Assembly (NCBI RefSeq): GCF_024435355.1
Contig: NZ_JAMJWG010000029.1
Location: 50,835-114,834, forward strand
Length of the DNA stretch: 64,000 nucleotides
Source of the DNA: Streptomyces odontomachi
GTDB lineage: Bacteria > Actinomycetota > Actinomycetes > Streptomycetales > Streptomycetaceae
Reading direction: 5' to 3'
The notes under the pieces were generated by a model. The model saw nothing but the letters and a program-made list of their open reading frames with translations, searched no databases and was not told the origin of the DNA. Below are positions 52,667 to 61,698 of the stretch, in pieces. Position 1 is the first letter of the stretch, and the number at the start of each line of letters is the position of its first letter. A program made the translations under genes and the position numbers.

Positions 52667-54049
52667 TTAACTGTCGAGGGGGTCGAGAGAAGGGCCGAGG
52701 ATCCAGCTGGCGATCTCTCGGATCGCGCCGTCACCCCCGGGACGGGTGGTGACCGCGCGTGCGGCGCCGCGCACGACGTCATGAGCGCTCGCGACCGCCA
52801 CGGGCCAGCCGACGAGGCCGAAGCACGGGAGGTCGTTGACGTCGTTGCCGGCGTAGAGCACGCGCTCCGGCGCGATGCCCTGCTCCTCGCACCACTGCTT
52901 GAGTGCGAGGTCCTTGCGGTCGATGCCGTGCAGCACGGGGATCTTGAGCTTCCGTGCCCGGGCGGCGACGACCGGGTTCTGTTCCGTGGACAGGATCAGC
53001 AGGGGCAGGCCGGCCCTGCGCAGGGCGGCGATGCCGAGGCCGTCGCCGCGGTGCACGGAGACGAACTCCCGTCCATCGGAGTCGATCAGCACCCTGTCGT
53101 CGGTCTGGGTGCCGTCGAAGTCGAGTACGACCGCGTCGATGTCGTCGCGGGTCGGGTGGGGGACGGCGTCGGGGGCGCCGGCCTGGGCGGGCACGGTGCC
53201 GCCGAGGGCCGGCGGGCCCGCGTAGCCGTCCTGGTCCGTGTGCAGGTGGTGGCGCTCGGCGTCGAAGAGGGGCGCCAGGGCGCGGGCGCGCGCGAGGTCG
53301 TGCGGGTCGTCGACCTCCAGGACGCGCGCCGGGTCGGTGCGTACCGGTTCGGTGTGGCCGAAGAAGCGGTGCTGGTGCTCGCGGAAGCTGGTCGCGTCCA
53401 TCCCGTAGACCGCGCCGGTCTCCAGCAGGTCCTGGGGGCGGTCCTGGCGGCGCGGGCGGAACGACTTGTCGTGGTTGACGCCGTAGCCGCCGCGGGTGGT
53501 CGAGCCGGTGACGGCGGTGGTGGTGCCGCCGACGGCTCCGGTGCTGCGGGTACCGAGGACGCTGGGATCATCGGCGGCGTCCCGCCAGACGAAGCCGTGG
53601 AAGGGCGCGACGGTGAGCGCGGTGTCGGCGCCGTGCTCGATGATCGCGGCGGCCACCCGGTCGACGTCCTCGCAGGTCAGGAAGGGGCTGGTGCACTGCA
53701 CCAGCAGCACGGTGTCGACCCGGGCGCCGTGCAGCGCCTCGTGTGCGTCCATGGCGTGCAGCACGGCGGCCTCGCTGGTCGCGGTGTCACCGGCGATGGC
53801 GGCGGGCCGCAACACGATCTCGGCGCCGGCGGCGCGGGCCACGTCGGCGATGGCACGGTCGTCGGTGGAGACCACGACATCGGTGACCCGCCGCGCGGCC
53901 CGGCACTCACGCACCGCACGCACGACCAACGGCGCACCGCCGACCGGGGCCAGGTTCTTGGCGGGTACGCCCTTCGAACCACCGCGTGCGGGGATCACGG
54001 CGAGGACCCGGCGGGCTGGCGCCGTGGTGTCTGCTTCCGGATGGGTCAT
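52667..54049 (-). CDS. neuA: CMP-nonulosonate cytidylyltransferase fused to HAD phosphatase
   Basis: ATG 54049 follows AGGAG by eight bases. Residues 15-260 are a NeuA/KdsB-type domain: VLAVIPARGGSKGVPAKNLA, VVVSTDDRAIADVA, LLVQCTSPFLTCEDVD, with ALTVAPFHGFVW. Residues 290-460 are a KdsC-like HAD phosphatase with VVLDFDGTQTDD (nucleophile Asp), ILSTEQ, RKDLALKQW and YAGNDVNDLPCF; all catalytic residues are present. One protein could thus remove a 9-phosphate and activate the free sugar acid with CTP. Animal CMAS has a similar fusion, but its HAD part is mostly structural. Confidence 0.93.
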   Translation of the reverse strand: MTHPEADTTAPARRVLAVIPARGGSKGVPAKNLAPVGGAPLVVRAVRECRAARRVTDVVVSTDDRAIADVARAAGAEIVLRPAAIAGDTATSEAAVLHAMDAHEALHGARVDTVLLVQCTSPFLTCEDVDRVAAAIIEHGADTALTVAPFHGFVWRDAADDPSVLGTRSTGAVGGTTTAVTGSTTRGGYGVNHDKSFRPRRQDRPQDLLETGAVYGMDATSFREHQHRFFGHTEPVRTDPARVLEVDDPHDLARARALAPLFDAERHHLHTDQDGYAGPPALGGTVPAQAGAPDAVPHPTRDDIDAVVLDFDGTQTDDRVLIDSDGREFVSVHRGDGLGIAALRRAGLPLLILSTEQNPVVAARARKLKIPVLHGIDRKDLALKQWCEEQGIAPERVLYAGNDVNDLPCFGLVGWPVAVASAHDVVRGAARAVTTRPGGDGAIREIASWILGPSLDPLDS

Positions 54050-54406
54050 GGCAGAGCTCCTAGAGGGGACGGTGGGGGGCGGTGGTGGAGAGGCGCTCCG
54101 GCCCCGGGAGAGGCGCTCCGGCCCCGGGAGAGGCGCTCCGGCCCCGGGAGAGGCGCTCCGGCCCCGGGAGGGGCGCGGGGAACTGCGCGACCGACCACGA
54201 CGAGGTCCGCAGGTCGCCACCACCCGAAAGGGGCGGCCCAGGCCGTATCCAGGCCACCGGCCTGGGACAGCCCACCGGCCTGGGACAGCCCACCGGCCTG
54301 GCACAGCCCACCGACCGGACGCAGGCCACCGACCTGGCACAGGCCACCGACCTGGCACAGACGACTGGCCTGGCACAGGCCCCCGCCCTGCCGCGAAGCG
54401 CAAACG
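54050..54406. repeat. repeat-filled spacer inside the nonulosonate locus
   Basis: Four copies of aggcgctccggccccgggag (20 bp) start at 54091, 54111, 54131 and 54151. A segment gggcgcggggaactgcgcga (54170) resembles a frequent Streptomyces intergenic repeat. Then about seven copies of an 18-bp unit ccaccggcctgggacagc start at 54254 (period 18). Because 18 divides by three, all frames stay open, but I see no gene. The gap separates the glycosyltransferase and cytidylyltransferase genes. Confidence 0.85.
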
Positions 54407-55768
54407 TCATAGCTCCCCCATCCGCCGGATCACCGGCGCCACCCGCTGCACCCCGTGCCGGTAGGCACCGCGCGCGGCGCGCCGTACGACCTGGCGCACC
54501 GCCCCGGGGGCCTTGTCCACGCCGGGTGCGCCGGGCAGCGGGCTGCCATCGGGGGCGAGGTGGTGCCGGGCGAGGATGCCGGGCAGGTAGCCGGGGGCGG
54601 TGACGGTCGTGTAGTACGGCGCGAGGGGCGCCGGCACCTCGCGCGCCCGCAGCTCGGCGATCCGGTCCCGGGCCGCGTCGAAGGCCTCCTCGTATCCCCC
54701 GTCCGCTGCGACGCCCTGGCGGGCCAGCCAGTCGCGGTCGGGCTCGGGCGCCTCGCCGGTGTCCAGGCGGTCCCAGGAGGTGAGGCAGCCGGAGCCGAGG
54801 AAGTGGTGGTTGCCGAGCTTCTCGCGCACCCCGAGGTCGGTGAGGACGGCGGTGGGGATGCGGCGGTGCAGGGACTCCAGGGCGGCCGTGGAGGAGACGG
54901 TGACGAGCAGGTCGGTGCGGTCGAGCACCTCGCCCATGTGGCCGTAGACGGTCTGGAAGTTCTCTGGCAGGGGGCCGAGGCGCTGGGCCAAGCGCTGGTA
55001 GGGCAGTTCCTCGATGTGGGTGGTGTGCTCGCCGGGCTTGCTGCGCAGCTTGAGCAGCACCTGCCGCTCGGGGTGCAGCCGGGCGTGCCGCACCAGGCGG
55101 TCCAGCAGGTAGGTCCGCTCGGCGCGGGTCTCCGGCACGGAGGGCTGGGCGGCGAAGACGACGGTGTACGGGTCGTGCGGCGCGGTGTGGGCGGCGCCAC
55201 CGAGGAAGGGCAGCGCCACCTCCACGACCGAGGAGGCGTCGGCGCCCACGCCCCGGTAGACGCCGCGGAACCGCTCGGCGTCCTGCCGGGAGTTGGCGAG
55301 CACCAGGTCGGCGCCGTGCCTCAGCAGCAGGCCGTCGGCGAGCTTCTCGTAGACCACGCCGACGTAGCCGGTGACGATCAGCGGGCGACGGGTGCGGCCC
55401 TGCCAGGCGTGGGCGAGGCCGTGCAGCATGGCCTGGACGCCGCCGCCGACGAGGGCGAGCACGATCACGTCCGGGAGGCGGCCAGTGCTGCCGCCTGCCA
55501 GGTGGTCGGGGGTCGCGGTGCCCGGCGCCGGTCCTTCGCCGCCCATGTCCCGCAGGAACTCCACCGCGGTGACCTCGCGCAACGAGTCCGCGCGTACCCC
55601 GACCTCCTCCAGCTGGCGGGGCGTGGGGGTGGCACGCCCGCGCAGGAGGTAGCCGTCGAGGTGCGGGTCCGCGGCGATGCGGGACGCGGTGAGGGCGCCC
55701 CATTTCCATCGGGTGTCGGAGTCCGCGAGCACGGCGACGCGCAGGGAATTCGAGGTACTTGCTGGCAC
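54407..55768 (-). CDS. putative glycosyltransferase, DUF6716-like
   Basis: GTG 55768 is preferred over the frame opening at 55807: TAGCGT lies 7 bases before it, fitting a leaderless start. The 453-residue product begins LRVAVLADSDTRWKWGALTA and has VIVLALVGGGVQAMLHGLAHAW, LIVTGYVGVVYEKLADGLLLRHGADLVLANS (in two parts), and DLLVTVSSTAALESLHRRIPTAVLTDLG, a GT-B-like C-half with a Ser-Ser-Thr motif. From memory it matches DUF6716 putative glycosyltransferases found beside NeuA/NeuB genes in actinobacteria. It likely adds or starts the polymer. Confidence 0.82.
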   Translation of the reverse strand: MPASTSNSLRVAVLADSDTRWKWGALTASRIAADPHLDGYLLRGRATPTPRQLEEVGVRADSLREVTAVEFLRDMGGEGPAPGTATPDHLAGGSTGRLPDVIVLALVGGGVQAMLHGLAHAWQGRTRRPLIVTGYVGVVYEKLADGLLLRHGADLVLANSRQDAERFRGVYRGVGADASSVVEVALPFLGGAAHTAPHDPYTVVFAAQPSVPETRAERTYLLDRLVRHARLHPERQVLLKLRSKPGEHTTHIEELPYQRLAQRLGPLPENFQTVYGHMGEVLDRTDLLVTVSSTAALESLHRRIPTAVLTDLGVREKLGNHHFLGSGCLTSWDRLDTGEAPEPDRDWLARQGVAADGGYEEAFDAARDRIAELRAREVPAPLAPYYTTVTAPGYLPGILARHHLAPDGSPLPGAPGVDKAPGAVRQVVRRAARGAYRHGVQRVAPVIRRMGEL

Positions 55769-55775
55769 GTAGGTG

Positions 55776-55959
55776 ACGCTAGGAAGCCATTCGTAGCCGC
55801 AGCCCAACCCAAGGGCAACAAAGGGTTAACAGCACATCGACGGATGGGTAATCACCGAACTGATGATCCGCACAACAAACCGGTTCACCAGACCGCCACC
55901 ACTCGTTCACCTTCCATATCACCGAGGGAAAGCACGAGATCCGGGCCGACACCTAATGT
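55776..55959. promoter_or_regulatory. divergent leaderless promoters of the nonulosonate locus
   Basis: TAGCGT on the minus strand (55781-55776) is 7 bases from GTG 55768. TAATGT on the plus strand (55954-55959) is 7 bases from GTG 55967. No ribosome site precedes either start. The 198-bp region is AT-richer than its surroundings (gttaaccctttgttgc on the minus strand near 55820), so a shared regulator site is likely there. Confidence 0.65.
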
Positions 55960-55966
55960 CCCCTGC

Positions 55967-56947
55967 GTGGTTAAGCTCTCCGTCATCGTGCCGTTCTACA
56001 ACGTGCAGCAGTACGCGCCCGACACCCTCAGAAGTCTCCGTGCAAACGCACGCGACGACATCGAATTCATTTTCGTTGACGACTGCTCGAAGGACGGCAC
56101 TCCGGACATTCTCCAGCGTGCCGCGCAAGAGGTTCCCGGCGCCGTCCATCTCACGCACGAGAAGAACGGCGGCCTCGCAACCGCCCGGAACACCGGTATC
56201 GACGCGGCACGCGGCACGTACCTGACGTTCCTGGACGGCGACGACTGGCTCGCGCCCGGGTACTACCCGCAGCTGCTCGCCGCGATCGAGGACCTGGGGT
56301 GCGACTTCCTGCGCACCGATCACGTGCAGTGCACGGCACGTGCCCGCACCATCCACCGGGTCCCGCACGGCCGCCGCGGCGAGGTGATGGACCCGCGCGA
56401 CGCGATCCTGCCGGCGGACCGCTCCACCTCGGTCGACTACGCCTACGCCTGGGCCGGGATCTACCACCGCAGACTGCTCGACGCGGGCCTGCTGCACTTC
56501 AGGGACGGGTTGCGCACCGCGGAGGACCGGCCGTGGATCTGGCGGCTGCACCGGGAGGCGAAGTCCTTCGCCGCGGTCGACCTGCTCGGCGTCTTCTACC
56601 GGCGCGGGGTGGCCTCCTCGCTCACGCAGATCGGCGATGTGCGCCAGCTCGACTTCATCCGCGCCTTCGACCAGGTGATCTCGGAGACCGCACAGGACCC
56701 CGACGCCGACCGGCTGCTGCCGAAGGCGGTGCGCACGTACTGCGCGATCATCTCCCACCATCTGGGCTCCGTCGAAAGGTTCGAACCACCCGTGGCGCGC
56801 AAACTCAAGGCCATGAGCGCGACGGCGCTCAAGCGGATGCCGCAGCGCATCCTCGAAGAGGCCCTGGACTCGATGGACATCCAGCGTGCGACGCGGCTGC
56901 GCAGGCTGCGCCGGCGTCCGGTACCGGCCGGGGAGGCCGCCGCGTGA
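55967..56947 (+). CDS. family 2 glycosyltransferase
   Basis: GTG 55967 begins (M)VKLSVIVPFYNVQQYAPDTL, the GT2 opening. The 326-residue GT-A protein has FIFVDDCSKDGTPDIL, NGGLATARNTGIDAARGTYLTFLDGDDW (DxD as DGD, in two parts), and AEDRPWIWRLHREA as the ED motif. It transfers a sugar from a nucleotide donor, for instance galactose or glucosamine, within the polymer or its linker. It overlaps the next gene by GTGA, so the two are translationally coupled. Confidence 0.92.
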   Translation: MVKLSVIVPFYNVQQYAPDTLRSLRANARDDIEFIFVDDCSKDGTPDILQRAAQEVPGAVHLTHEKNGGLATARNTGIDAARGTYLTFLDGDDWLAPGYYPQLLAAIEDLGCDFLRTDHVQCTARARTIHRVPHGRRGEVMDPRDAILPADRSTSVDYAYAWAGIYHRRLLDAGLLHFRDGLRTAEDRPWIWRLHREAKSFAAVDLLGVFYRRGVASSLTQIGDVRQLDFIRAFDQVISETAQDPDADRLLPKAVRTYCAIISHHLGSVERFEPPVARKLKAMSATALKRMPQRILEEALDSMDIQRATRLRRLRRRPVPAGEAAA

Positions 56948-58326
56948 GCAGCACCCTGCCCCGGGGCACGACGACCACCGCCCGCCGCCGCACCACCCGC
57001 ATCTACTGCGCGTCCACGCTGTACGGCGCCGCCACCCTCGCCGCCGCGCTCGACGCGGACTGCTTCACCGCCCCCGACCGCTCGATCCTGCTGGTCCTGA
57101 ACAACGCGGCGACGCCTGAGACCACGCCCGCGCTGGACGAGATGCCCGGCTTCGAGCGGCTGCGCCACCGCTTCGACGACATCCTGTCGTGGAACGAGAC
57201 GATCTTCCCCTTCCACCCCGGCGGCTGGGCGCCACGCCCGGACGACGTGCCGCTATGGGAGAAGTACCTCCGGCTCGCCTGGCGGCTCGGCGACGACGCG
57301 ATCGAGTTGGCCGTCGAGTCGATCCAGGTCAACCCGTCCCTGGCGATCAGCCAGATCTTCACCGGCGCCCCCATCGACGTCTACGCCGACGGCCTGATGA
57401 GCTACGGCCCCACCCGCAACAAGATCGATCCGCTGGTCGGCACCCGGATCCGCCGCCTGCTCCACCTGGACCTGGTACCGGGCCTGAAGCCGCTGCTGCT
57501 CACCGAGTTCGGCGTACCACCGGAGGTCGTGCCGACCGAGGTCTTCCTGAAGGTGCTCGGCGAGCTGGGCGACACGGTCGCCACCGGCCTTCCCCAACTC
57601 CACCGGCCCGCACTGCTGCTCGGCCAGTACCTGTCCGCGCTGGAGATCCTCACCGCCGAGGAGGAAGAGGACCTACATGTGCGGATGCTGCGCGGTGCCG
57701 TCGAACTCGGCCACCGGCAGATCGTGTTCAAGCCGCATCCGATGGCGCCCGCGCGCTACTCCCGGGCCCTGGAGCGCCAGGCCGAGCAGCTCGGTGCGGA
57801 GCTGACCGTCCTGGACACCCCCGTCCTCGCCGAAGTGCTGTTCCAGAAGGCCCAGCCCGCGCTGGTCGTCGGCTGCTTCTCCACCGCGCTGTTCACCGCG
57901 TCCACCTTCTACGGCCTGCCGGTCGCACGGCTCGGCACCGATGCGCTGCTGGAGCGGCTGGCCCCGTACCAGAACAGCAACCGGGTACCGGTCACCATCG
58001 TCGACGCGCTGCTGCCGGAGCTGACCGACCGGCCGATGGTCGAGGCTCAGCTCATCGACCCTGCGGAGAAGGAGCTGACCGGGCTGATCGCGGCGGTCGG
58101 CTACGCCATGCAGTCGAAGATCTACCCGGACCTGCGGGACGCCGCCGAGCACTACCTCGCCCGGCATCTGAACGCCCACACCTGGCGCTACTTCAAGCGC
58201 CGCCGGCTCACGTCGCTCGCCCTGCCGGGCGCGATCCCGGCGCAGCTCGCGTTCATCCCACGCAACGCCCGGCTGCGGAGGGTGGTGCGCCAGGCGCGGG
58301 CGTTGCGGAGGACGGCACGTAAGTAG
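56944..58326 (+). CDS. polysialyltransferase-family protein
   Basis: GTG 56944 overlaps the GT2 stop. The 460-residue product is the canonical POLYST member of the locus: TRIYCASTLYGAATLAAALDAD, VYADGLMSYGP (acidic-Gly motif region), RQIVFKPHPMAPARYS (HP motif), and VVGCFSTALFTASTFYGLPVARLG (Ser-Thr motif). Bacterial sialyltransferases use these to bind CMP and the acceptor. It would polymerise or add the nonulosonate using CMP-sugar made by the divergent operon. The C-terminus is strongly basic (KRRRL, LRRTARK), suggesting membrane association. Confidence 0.88.
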   Translation: MSSTLPRGTTTTARRRTTRIYCASTLYGAATLAAALDADCFTAPDRSILLVLNNAATPETTPALDEMPGFERLRHRFDDILSWNETIFPFHPGGWAPRPDDVPLWEKYLRLAWRLGDDAIELAVESIQVNPSLAISQIFTGAPIDVYADGLMSYGPTRNKIDPLVGTRIRRLLHLDLVPGLKPLLLTEFGVPPEVVPTEVFLKVLGELGDTVATGLPQLHRPALLLGQYLSALEILTAEEEEDLHVRMLRGAVELGHRQIVFKPHPMAPARYSRALERQAEQLGAELTVLDTPVLAEVLFQKAQPALVVGCFSTALFTASTFYGLPVARLGTDALLERLAPYQNSNRVPVTIVDALLPELTDRPMVEAQLIDPAEKELTGLIAAVGYAMQSKIYPDLRDAAEHYLARHLNAHTWRYFKRRRLTSLALPGAIPAQLAFIPRNARLRRVVRQARALRRTARK

Positions 58327-58464
58327 GGGGCAGGCCCCTCTTGTCGTGGGTGATGTGGTGACGGCCTCGTCGGGGCCGGGCGCGCGACAGCTGCGCGGGA
58401 AGGGGCCGGGGTGGGGTGCCGGCCCCATGAGGCGGCGCTGCACCGGCCTGATGAGTGAACAAGC

Positions 58465-58857
58465 TCATCGGCCGGTGGCCAGCATCCAGATCCCGATGGC
58501 CGTGAACAGGCTGCCGACCGCGAGAGGAAACGCGATATCCCCGACCCTTCTCCTGGTGAGGTCGATTCGCGCGCCCTTCGGGGCGTCCGGAAGGTAGCGC
58601 ACCGGGACCGCACCGCCCACAGGAAGGCCCCTGACTCCGGATGACCTGGCCTGGAACGTGTGCCGACCACCCTGTACATCGACGAATTCGACCACCGCGA
58701 AGTAGACGGGGCCGTCCTTTCCGGAGTGCACGCGGTGGCGGACCACCCGGCCCCTGGCACGGATCCCCGCGCGGCGGAGGCGTCGCTGGATCATGGCCTC
58801 ATGGGTACCGGCACCGAGCACGACGAGACCCGCCACCAGCGACATCGCAACCCACAC
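58465..58857 (-). CDS. DUF3592 membrane protein
   Basis: GTG 58857 follows GGGAGGGGGAGA; an ATG four codons later is also possible. The 130-residue product has an N-terminal helix (AMSLVAGLVVLGAG), a DUF3592 soluble domain with RARGRVVRHRVHSGKDGPVYFAVVEFVDVQGG and VRYLPDAPKGARIDL, and a C-terminal helix (FPLAVGSLFTAIGIWMLA). DUF3592 proteins are common single-gene membrane proteins of unknown function. It is convergent with the polysialyltransferase gene. Confidence 0.82.
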   Translation of the reverse strand: MWVAMSLVAGLVVLGAGTHEAMIQRRLRRAGIRARGRVVRHRVHSGKDGPVYFAVVEFVDVQGGRHTFQARSSGVRGLPVGGAVPVRYLPDAPKGARIDLTRRRVGDIAFPLAVGSLFTAIGIWMLATGR

Positions 58858-59210
58858 GGCCGTCTCCCCCTCCCTGCTTGGGACGACTCTCCGGGCACCT
58901 CCTGTCGCAGGAGTGGACGCTCCATCGGCTGGGGAAGGTTCCTGGTGCAAGCGAGGACAACACCATGGGGCACAGCTGGAATCACAGCTGGAATGCGTGC
59001 GGTCCGACGACCCGGGGGGCACCGTCCGTGCCGGGTGCAAGGTGACATCCAGGCGACGGCCCGGGAAACGTCGCCGTGCCGTAGGTGAACTCCTGGCGCC
59101 AACCTCGGAAACGCATATTTTCGTACCGATACGCGCGGAGCGCGGGATTTACGCTGGCCCAGCCGGGCGTCGCCGCACGGCGCCGTCCCCGCTCGAGCCG
59201 AAGGTGAACC
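58858..59210. other. 353-bp gap between divergent genes
   Basis: The gap between the DUF3592 and acyltransferase genes holds a short direct repeat cacagctggaat (58970 and 58982) and an AT-richer patch with catattttcgtaccgatacg (59111) that is a likely promoter for the acyltransferase. No gene is seen. Confidence 0.45.
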
Positions 59211-60476
59211 GTGACGATCACTCCCGAGGAGCCGCGTGCCGCGCTCGCCGAGGACACGCAACCCGGTCCCGGGACCCCCACCGTTCACCCGCCCTACCAG
59301 CCACGCGTCCGCCGCATGACCACCCTGGCCGCCGCACCCGCCCGGGCGCGCGCCGCGGTGCGCGCGACGAGCGCCGTGGCGGCCCCGGCTTCGGACACCC
59401 GGGCCGCGCGGCGCGACACCGGGCGGCTCCGTGCACTGGACGGACTGCGCCTGATCGCCGCGCTGATGGTGGCGCTGTACCACTACGGCGGCCGTAGCGG
59501 CGACATCAGCCGGGCCTGGGGCGAGTCGCCCCGCAGCCTGTTCCCCGCGCTGCACGGCTTGTTCGCCTACGGCTGCCTCGGCGTGCAGATCTTCTTCGTG
59601 ATCAGCGGTTTCGTCATCTGCATGAGCGGCTGGGGGCGTCCGTTGCGGGCCTTCTTCGCTTCCCGCGTGGCCCGGCTGATGCCCGCGTACTGGTGCGCGA
59701 TCGTGCTGGTCACGGCGGTCTTCGCGCTGCCGCCCGTGATCTACGCGGCGGTCTCGCCGAGCGATGCGCTGCTGAACCTCACCCTGCTCCAGCAGCCGTT
59801 GGGCGCCGACCGGGTGCTGGGCGTGTGCTGGACGCTGTGGATAGAGATCCGCTTCTACGCCCTCTTCGCGCTCTGCCTGGTGCTGCCCGGGGTCACCCGC
59901 CGCCGGGTCGTGCTGTTCTGCACGGTGTGGACGATGCTGGCCGCGATCGCCCAGGCGTCCGGCGAGCCCACCCTCGATCTGATCCTGATGCCCCAGTACG
60001 CCGCGTACTTCATCGGCGGCATGGGCCTGTACCTGCTGCACCGCAACCGCCGGGACACGACGGCCTGGGGCATCGTGGTGATCAGCTGGCTGATCGGGCA
60101 GCACTACGCGGTGGCGAGCCTCTGGCACCACCACGACCCGGCCGCCTTCTCCCACCGCTCGGCCACGGTGATCATCGCGATCGTCACCGCCGGCTTCGTC
60201 CTGGTGGGTGCCATCGCGCTCGGCGCCCTGAACTGGGCGAACTGGCGCTGGCTGACGGTCGCCGGGGCGCTCACCTATCCGTTCTACCTCGTCCACGAAC
60301 ACCTGGGATGGGTGGTCATAAGGCAGCTCCACCATGGATTCGGGATATCCCCGTGGGCGACTTTCTCCGTCACGGTGGCCGGAATGCTCGTACTGGCCTG
60401 GCTGATGAACCGCTACATAGAGAAATGGGCGACCCCGCTGTTGCGCCGCTCGCTGACGACGAACGGCGCACGATAA
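59211..60476 (+). CDS. acyltransferase 3 family (OafA-like) membrane protein
   Basis: GTG 59211 follows AAGGTG. After an 70-residue Ala/Arg-rich tail the 421-residue product shows the family opening LRALDGLRLIAALMVALYHY (with the catalytic His), then GVQIFFVISGFVICMSGWGRPLRAFFASRVARLMPAYW, and about ten helices. Such enzymes O-acetylate polysaccharides or lipids at the membrane. Its position 0.9 kb after the glycopolymer genes makes O-acylation of that polymer possible, but no operon link exists. Confidence 0.88.
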   Translation: MTITPEEPRAALAEDTQPGPGTPTVHPPYQPRVRRMTTLAAAPARARAAVRATSAVAAPASDTRAARRDTGRLRALDGLRLIAALMVALYHYGGRSGDISRAWGESPRSLFPALHGLFAYGCLGVQIFFVISGFVICMSGWGRPLRAFFASRVARLMPAYWCAIVLVTAVFALPPVIYAAVSPSDALLNLTLLQQPLGADRVLGVCWTLWIEIRFYALFALCLVLPGVTRRRVVLFCTVWTMLAAIAQASGEPTLDLILMPQYAAYFIGGMGLYLLHRNRRDTTAWGIVVISWLIGQHYAVASLWHHHDPAAFSHRSATVIIAIVTAGFVLVGAIALGALNWANWRWLTVAGALTYPFYLVHEHLGWVVIRQLHHGFGISPWATFSVTVAGMLVLAWLMNRYIEKWATPLLRRSLTTNGAR

Positions 60477-60491
60477 CGCACGGGAACTCCC

Positions 60492-61691
60492 TCAGCATGC
60501 ACGTGGACCGGAAGTGCCTCCGCATGTCCGGGACGGAACGGCGAAGAAAGCCAGTGCCGCGAGGGCCGCGGTCATCGCCGCGCATGTCAGAGCGGCGGGC
60601 AGGGACCGCGTCGCGAGAGGTCCGGCAAGCGCCGCGCCCACGGCGAATCCGGTGATTTTCACGCTGGCGCCGCTGGTGAAGATCTGACCGCGCAGGTTTT
60701 CCGGCGCCTCCCGATGACGGACGGCGAACACGGCGGCCAATTGGGGGCCTTGCCCGATCCCGACGGCGAGTGCGGCCACGATGACGACGGCCGGTCGCGC
60801 CGAGACGGCCAGGGCCAACGCAGCGGCCTGGACGAGCGCGCCGGTCCAGATGATCGTGTCGGGGGCGACCGAACTCGGGAACCGGGCGAGTACGGCGTTG
60901 GCCACCAGGGCGGCGAGCGCCACGCAGGAGAGCAGCACCGCGCCACGGTCGGCCCCGCCCAGGACGCGCTCCCCCAGCAGCGGAACGCAGACCGTCAGCA
61001 TGCCCTCCGCCGTGCAGCAGCCGACCGAGGCGAGCGTGGCGCGGGCCAGTGCGGGTTTCCCGACGATGGCCCGCGTTCCGGCAGCGAGATCGCCGATCAC
61101 GGACGTCGTCCGAGCACCGCGGCCCCGGCCCGGACCGGTGGGCAGCAGCCACGCGGCGGGCAGCGCCAGGCCGACGAGGACGGCGGAGACCAGCACGGCC
61201 GACGGGGCGCCGACGGCCTCTGCCGTGCCGCCGGCGAGCGCCGGCCCCGCCAGGCTCGCCACGCCGAACGTCAGCGCGTCGAGCGCGTTCGCCCGAGGCA
61301 GGTGGTCGCCCGGCGCCATCCGGGGGACCTGGGCCGTCCAGCCGCCCGACAAGGCCGGCCCCAGCAGCCCCGTCACCACGGCGATCAGGAGAGTGGCGGC
61401 TGACGGCAGCCGACCGAGCCCCGCGAGGATCAGCCCCAGGCCCACCGCGTAGCCGACGAGTGCGCCGGCCAGCAGTCGGCCCGGCTGCCCCGACCTGTCC
61501 AGGAGTGCCCCCAGCACCGGCCCGCCCACCGCGGCGGACACCGTGACGGCCGCGAGCAGCGCGGACGCTTCAGCGGCCGACCCGGTCACGGCGAACCCGG
61601 CCAGCAGCAGCGCCGGCCGTGACATCTCGTCGCCGGTACGCGCCGCCACCGCTCCGGCGAGATAGCAGGGAAGCGCGTAACGCCATCTCAT
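60492..61691 (-). CDS. MFS transporter
   Basis: The 399-residue protein has about twelve helices and a cytoplasmic loop GALLDRSGQPGRLL resembling the MFS A-motif. It opens MRWRYALPCYLAGAVAARTGDEMSRPALLL, typical of small MFS exporters in Streptomyces. TAACGT lies exactly 7 bases before ATG 61691, indicating a leaderless message. The palindrome CGTTACGGCGGTAACG overlaps that -10. The divergent CGNR gene probably encodes its regulator. Confidence 0.88.
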   Translation of the reverse strand: MRWRYALPCYLAGAVAARTGDEMSRPALLLAGFAVTGSAAEASALLAAVTVSAAVGGPVLGALLDRSGQPGRLLAGALVGYAVGLGLILAGLGRLPSAATLLIAVVTGLLGPALSGGWTAQVPRMAPGDHLPRANALDALTFGVASLAGPALAGGTAEAVGAPSAVLVSAVLVGLALPAAWLLPTGPGRGRGARTTSVIGDLAAGTRAIVGKPALARATLASVGCCTAEGMLTVCVPLLGERVLGGADRGAVLLSCVALAALVANAVLARFPSSVAPDTIIWTGALVQAAALALAVSARPAVVIVAALAVGIGQGPQLAAVFAVRHREAPENLRGQIFTSGASVKITGFAVGAALAGPLATRSLPAALTCAAMTAALAALAFFAVPSRTCGGTSGPRAC

Positions 61692-61698
61692 CGGGCAG

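Noticed and set aside
54082..54603. Plus-strand frame encoding TGLGQP-type repeats
   Set aside because: It is the product of an 18-bp minisatellite and then runs antisense into the glycosyltransferase gene.
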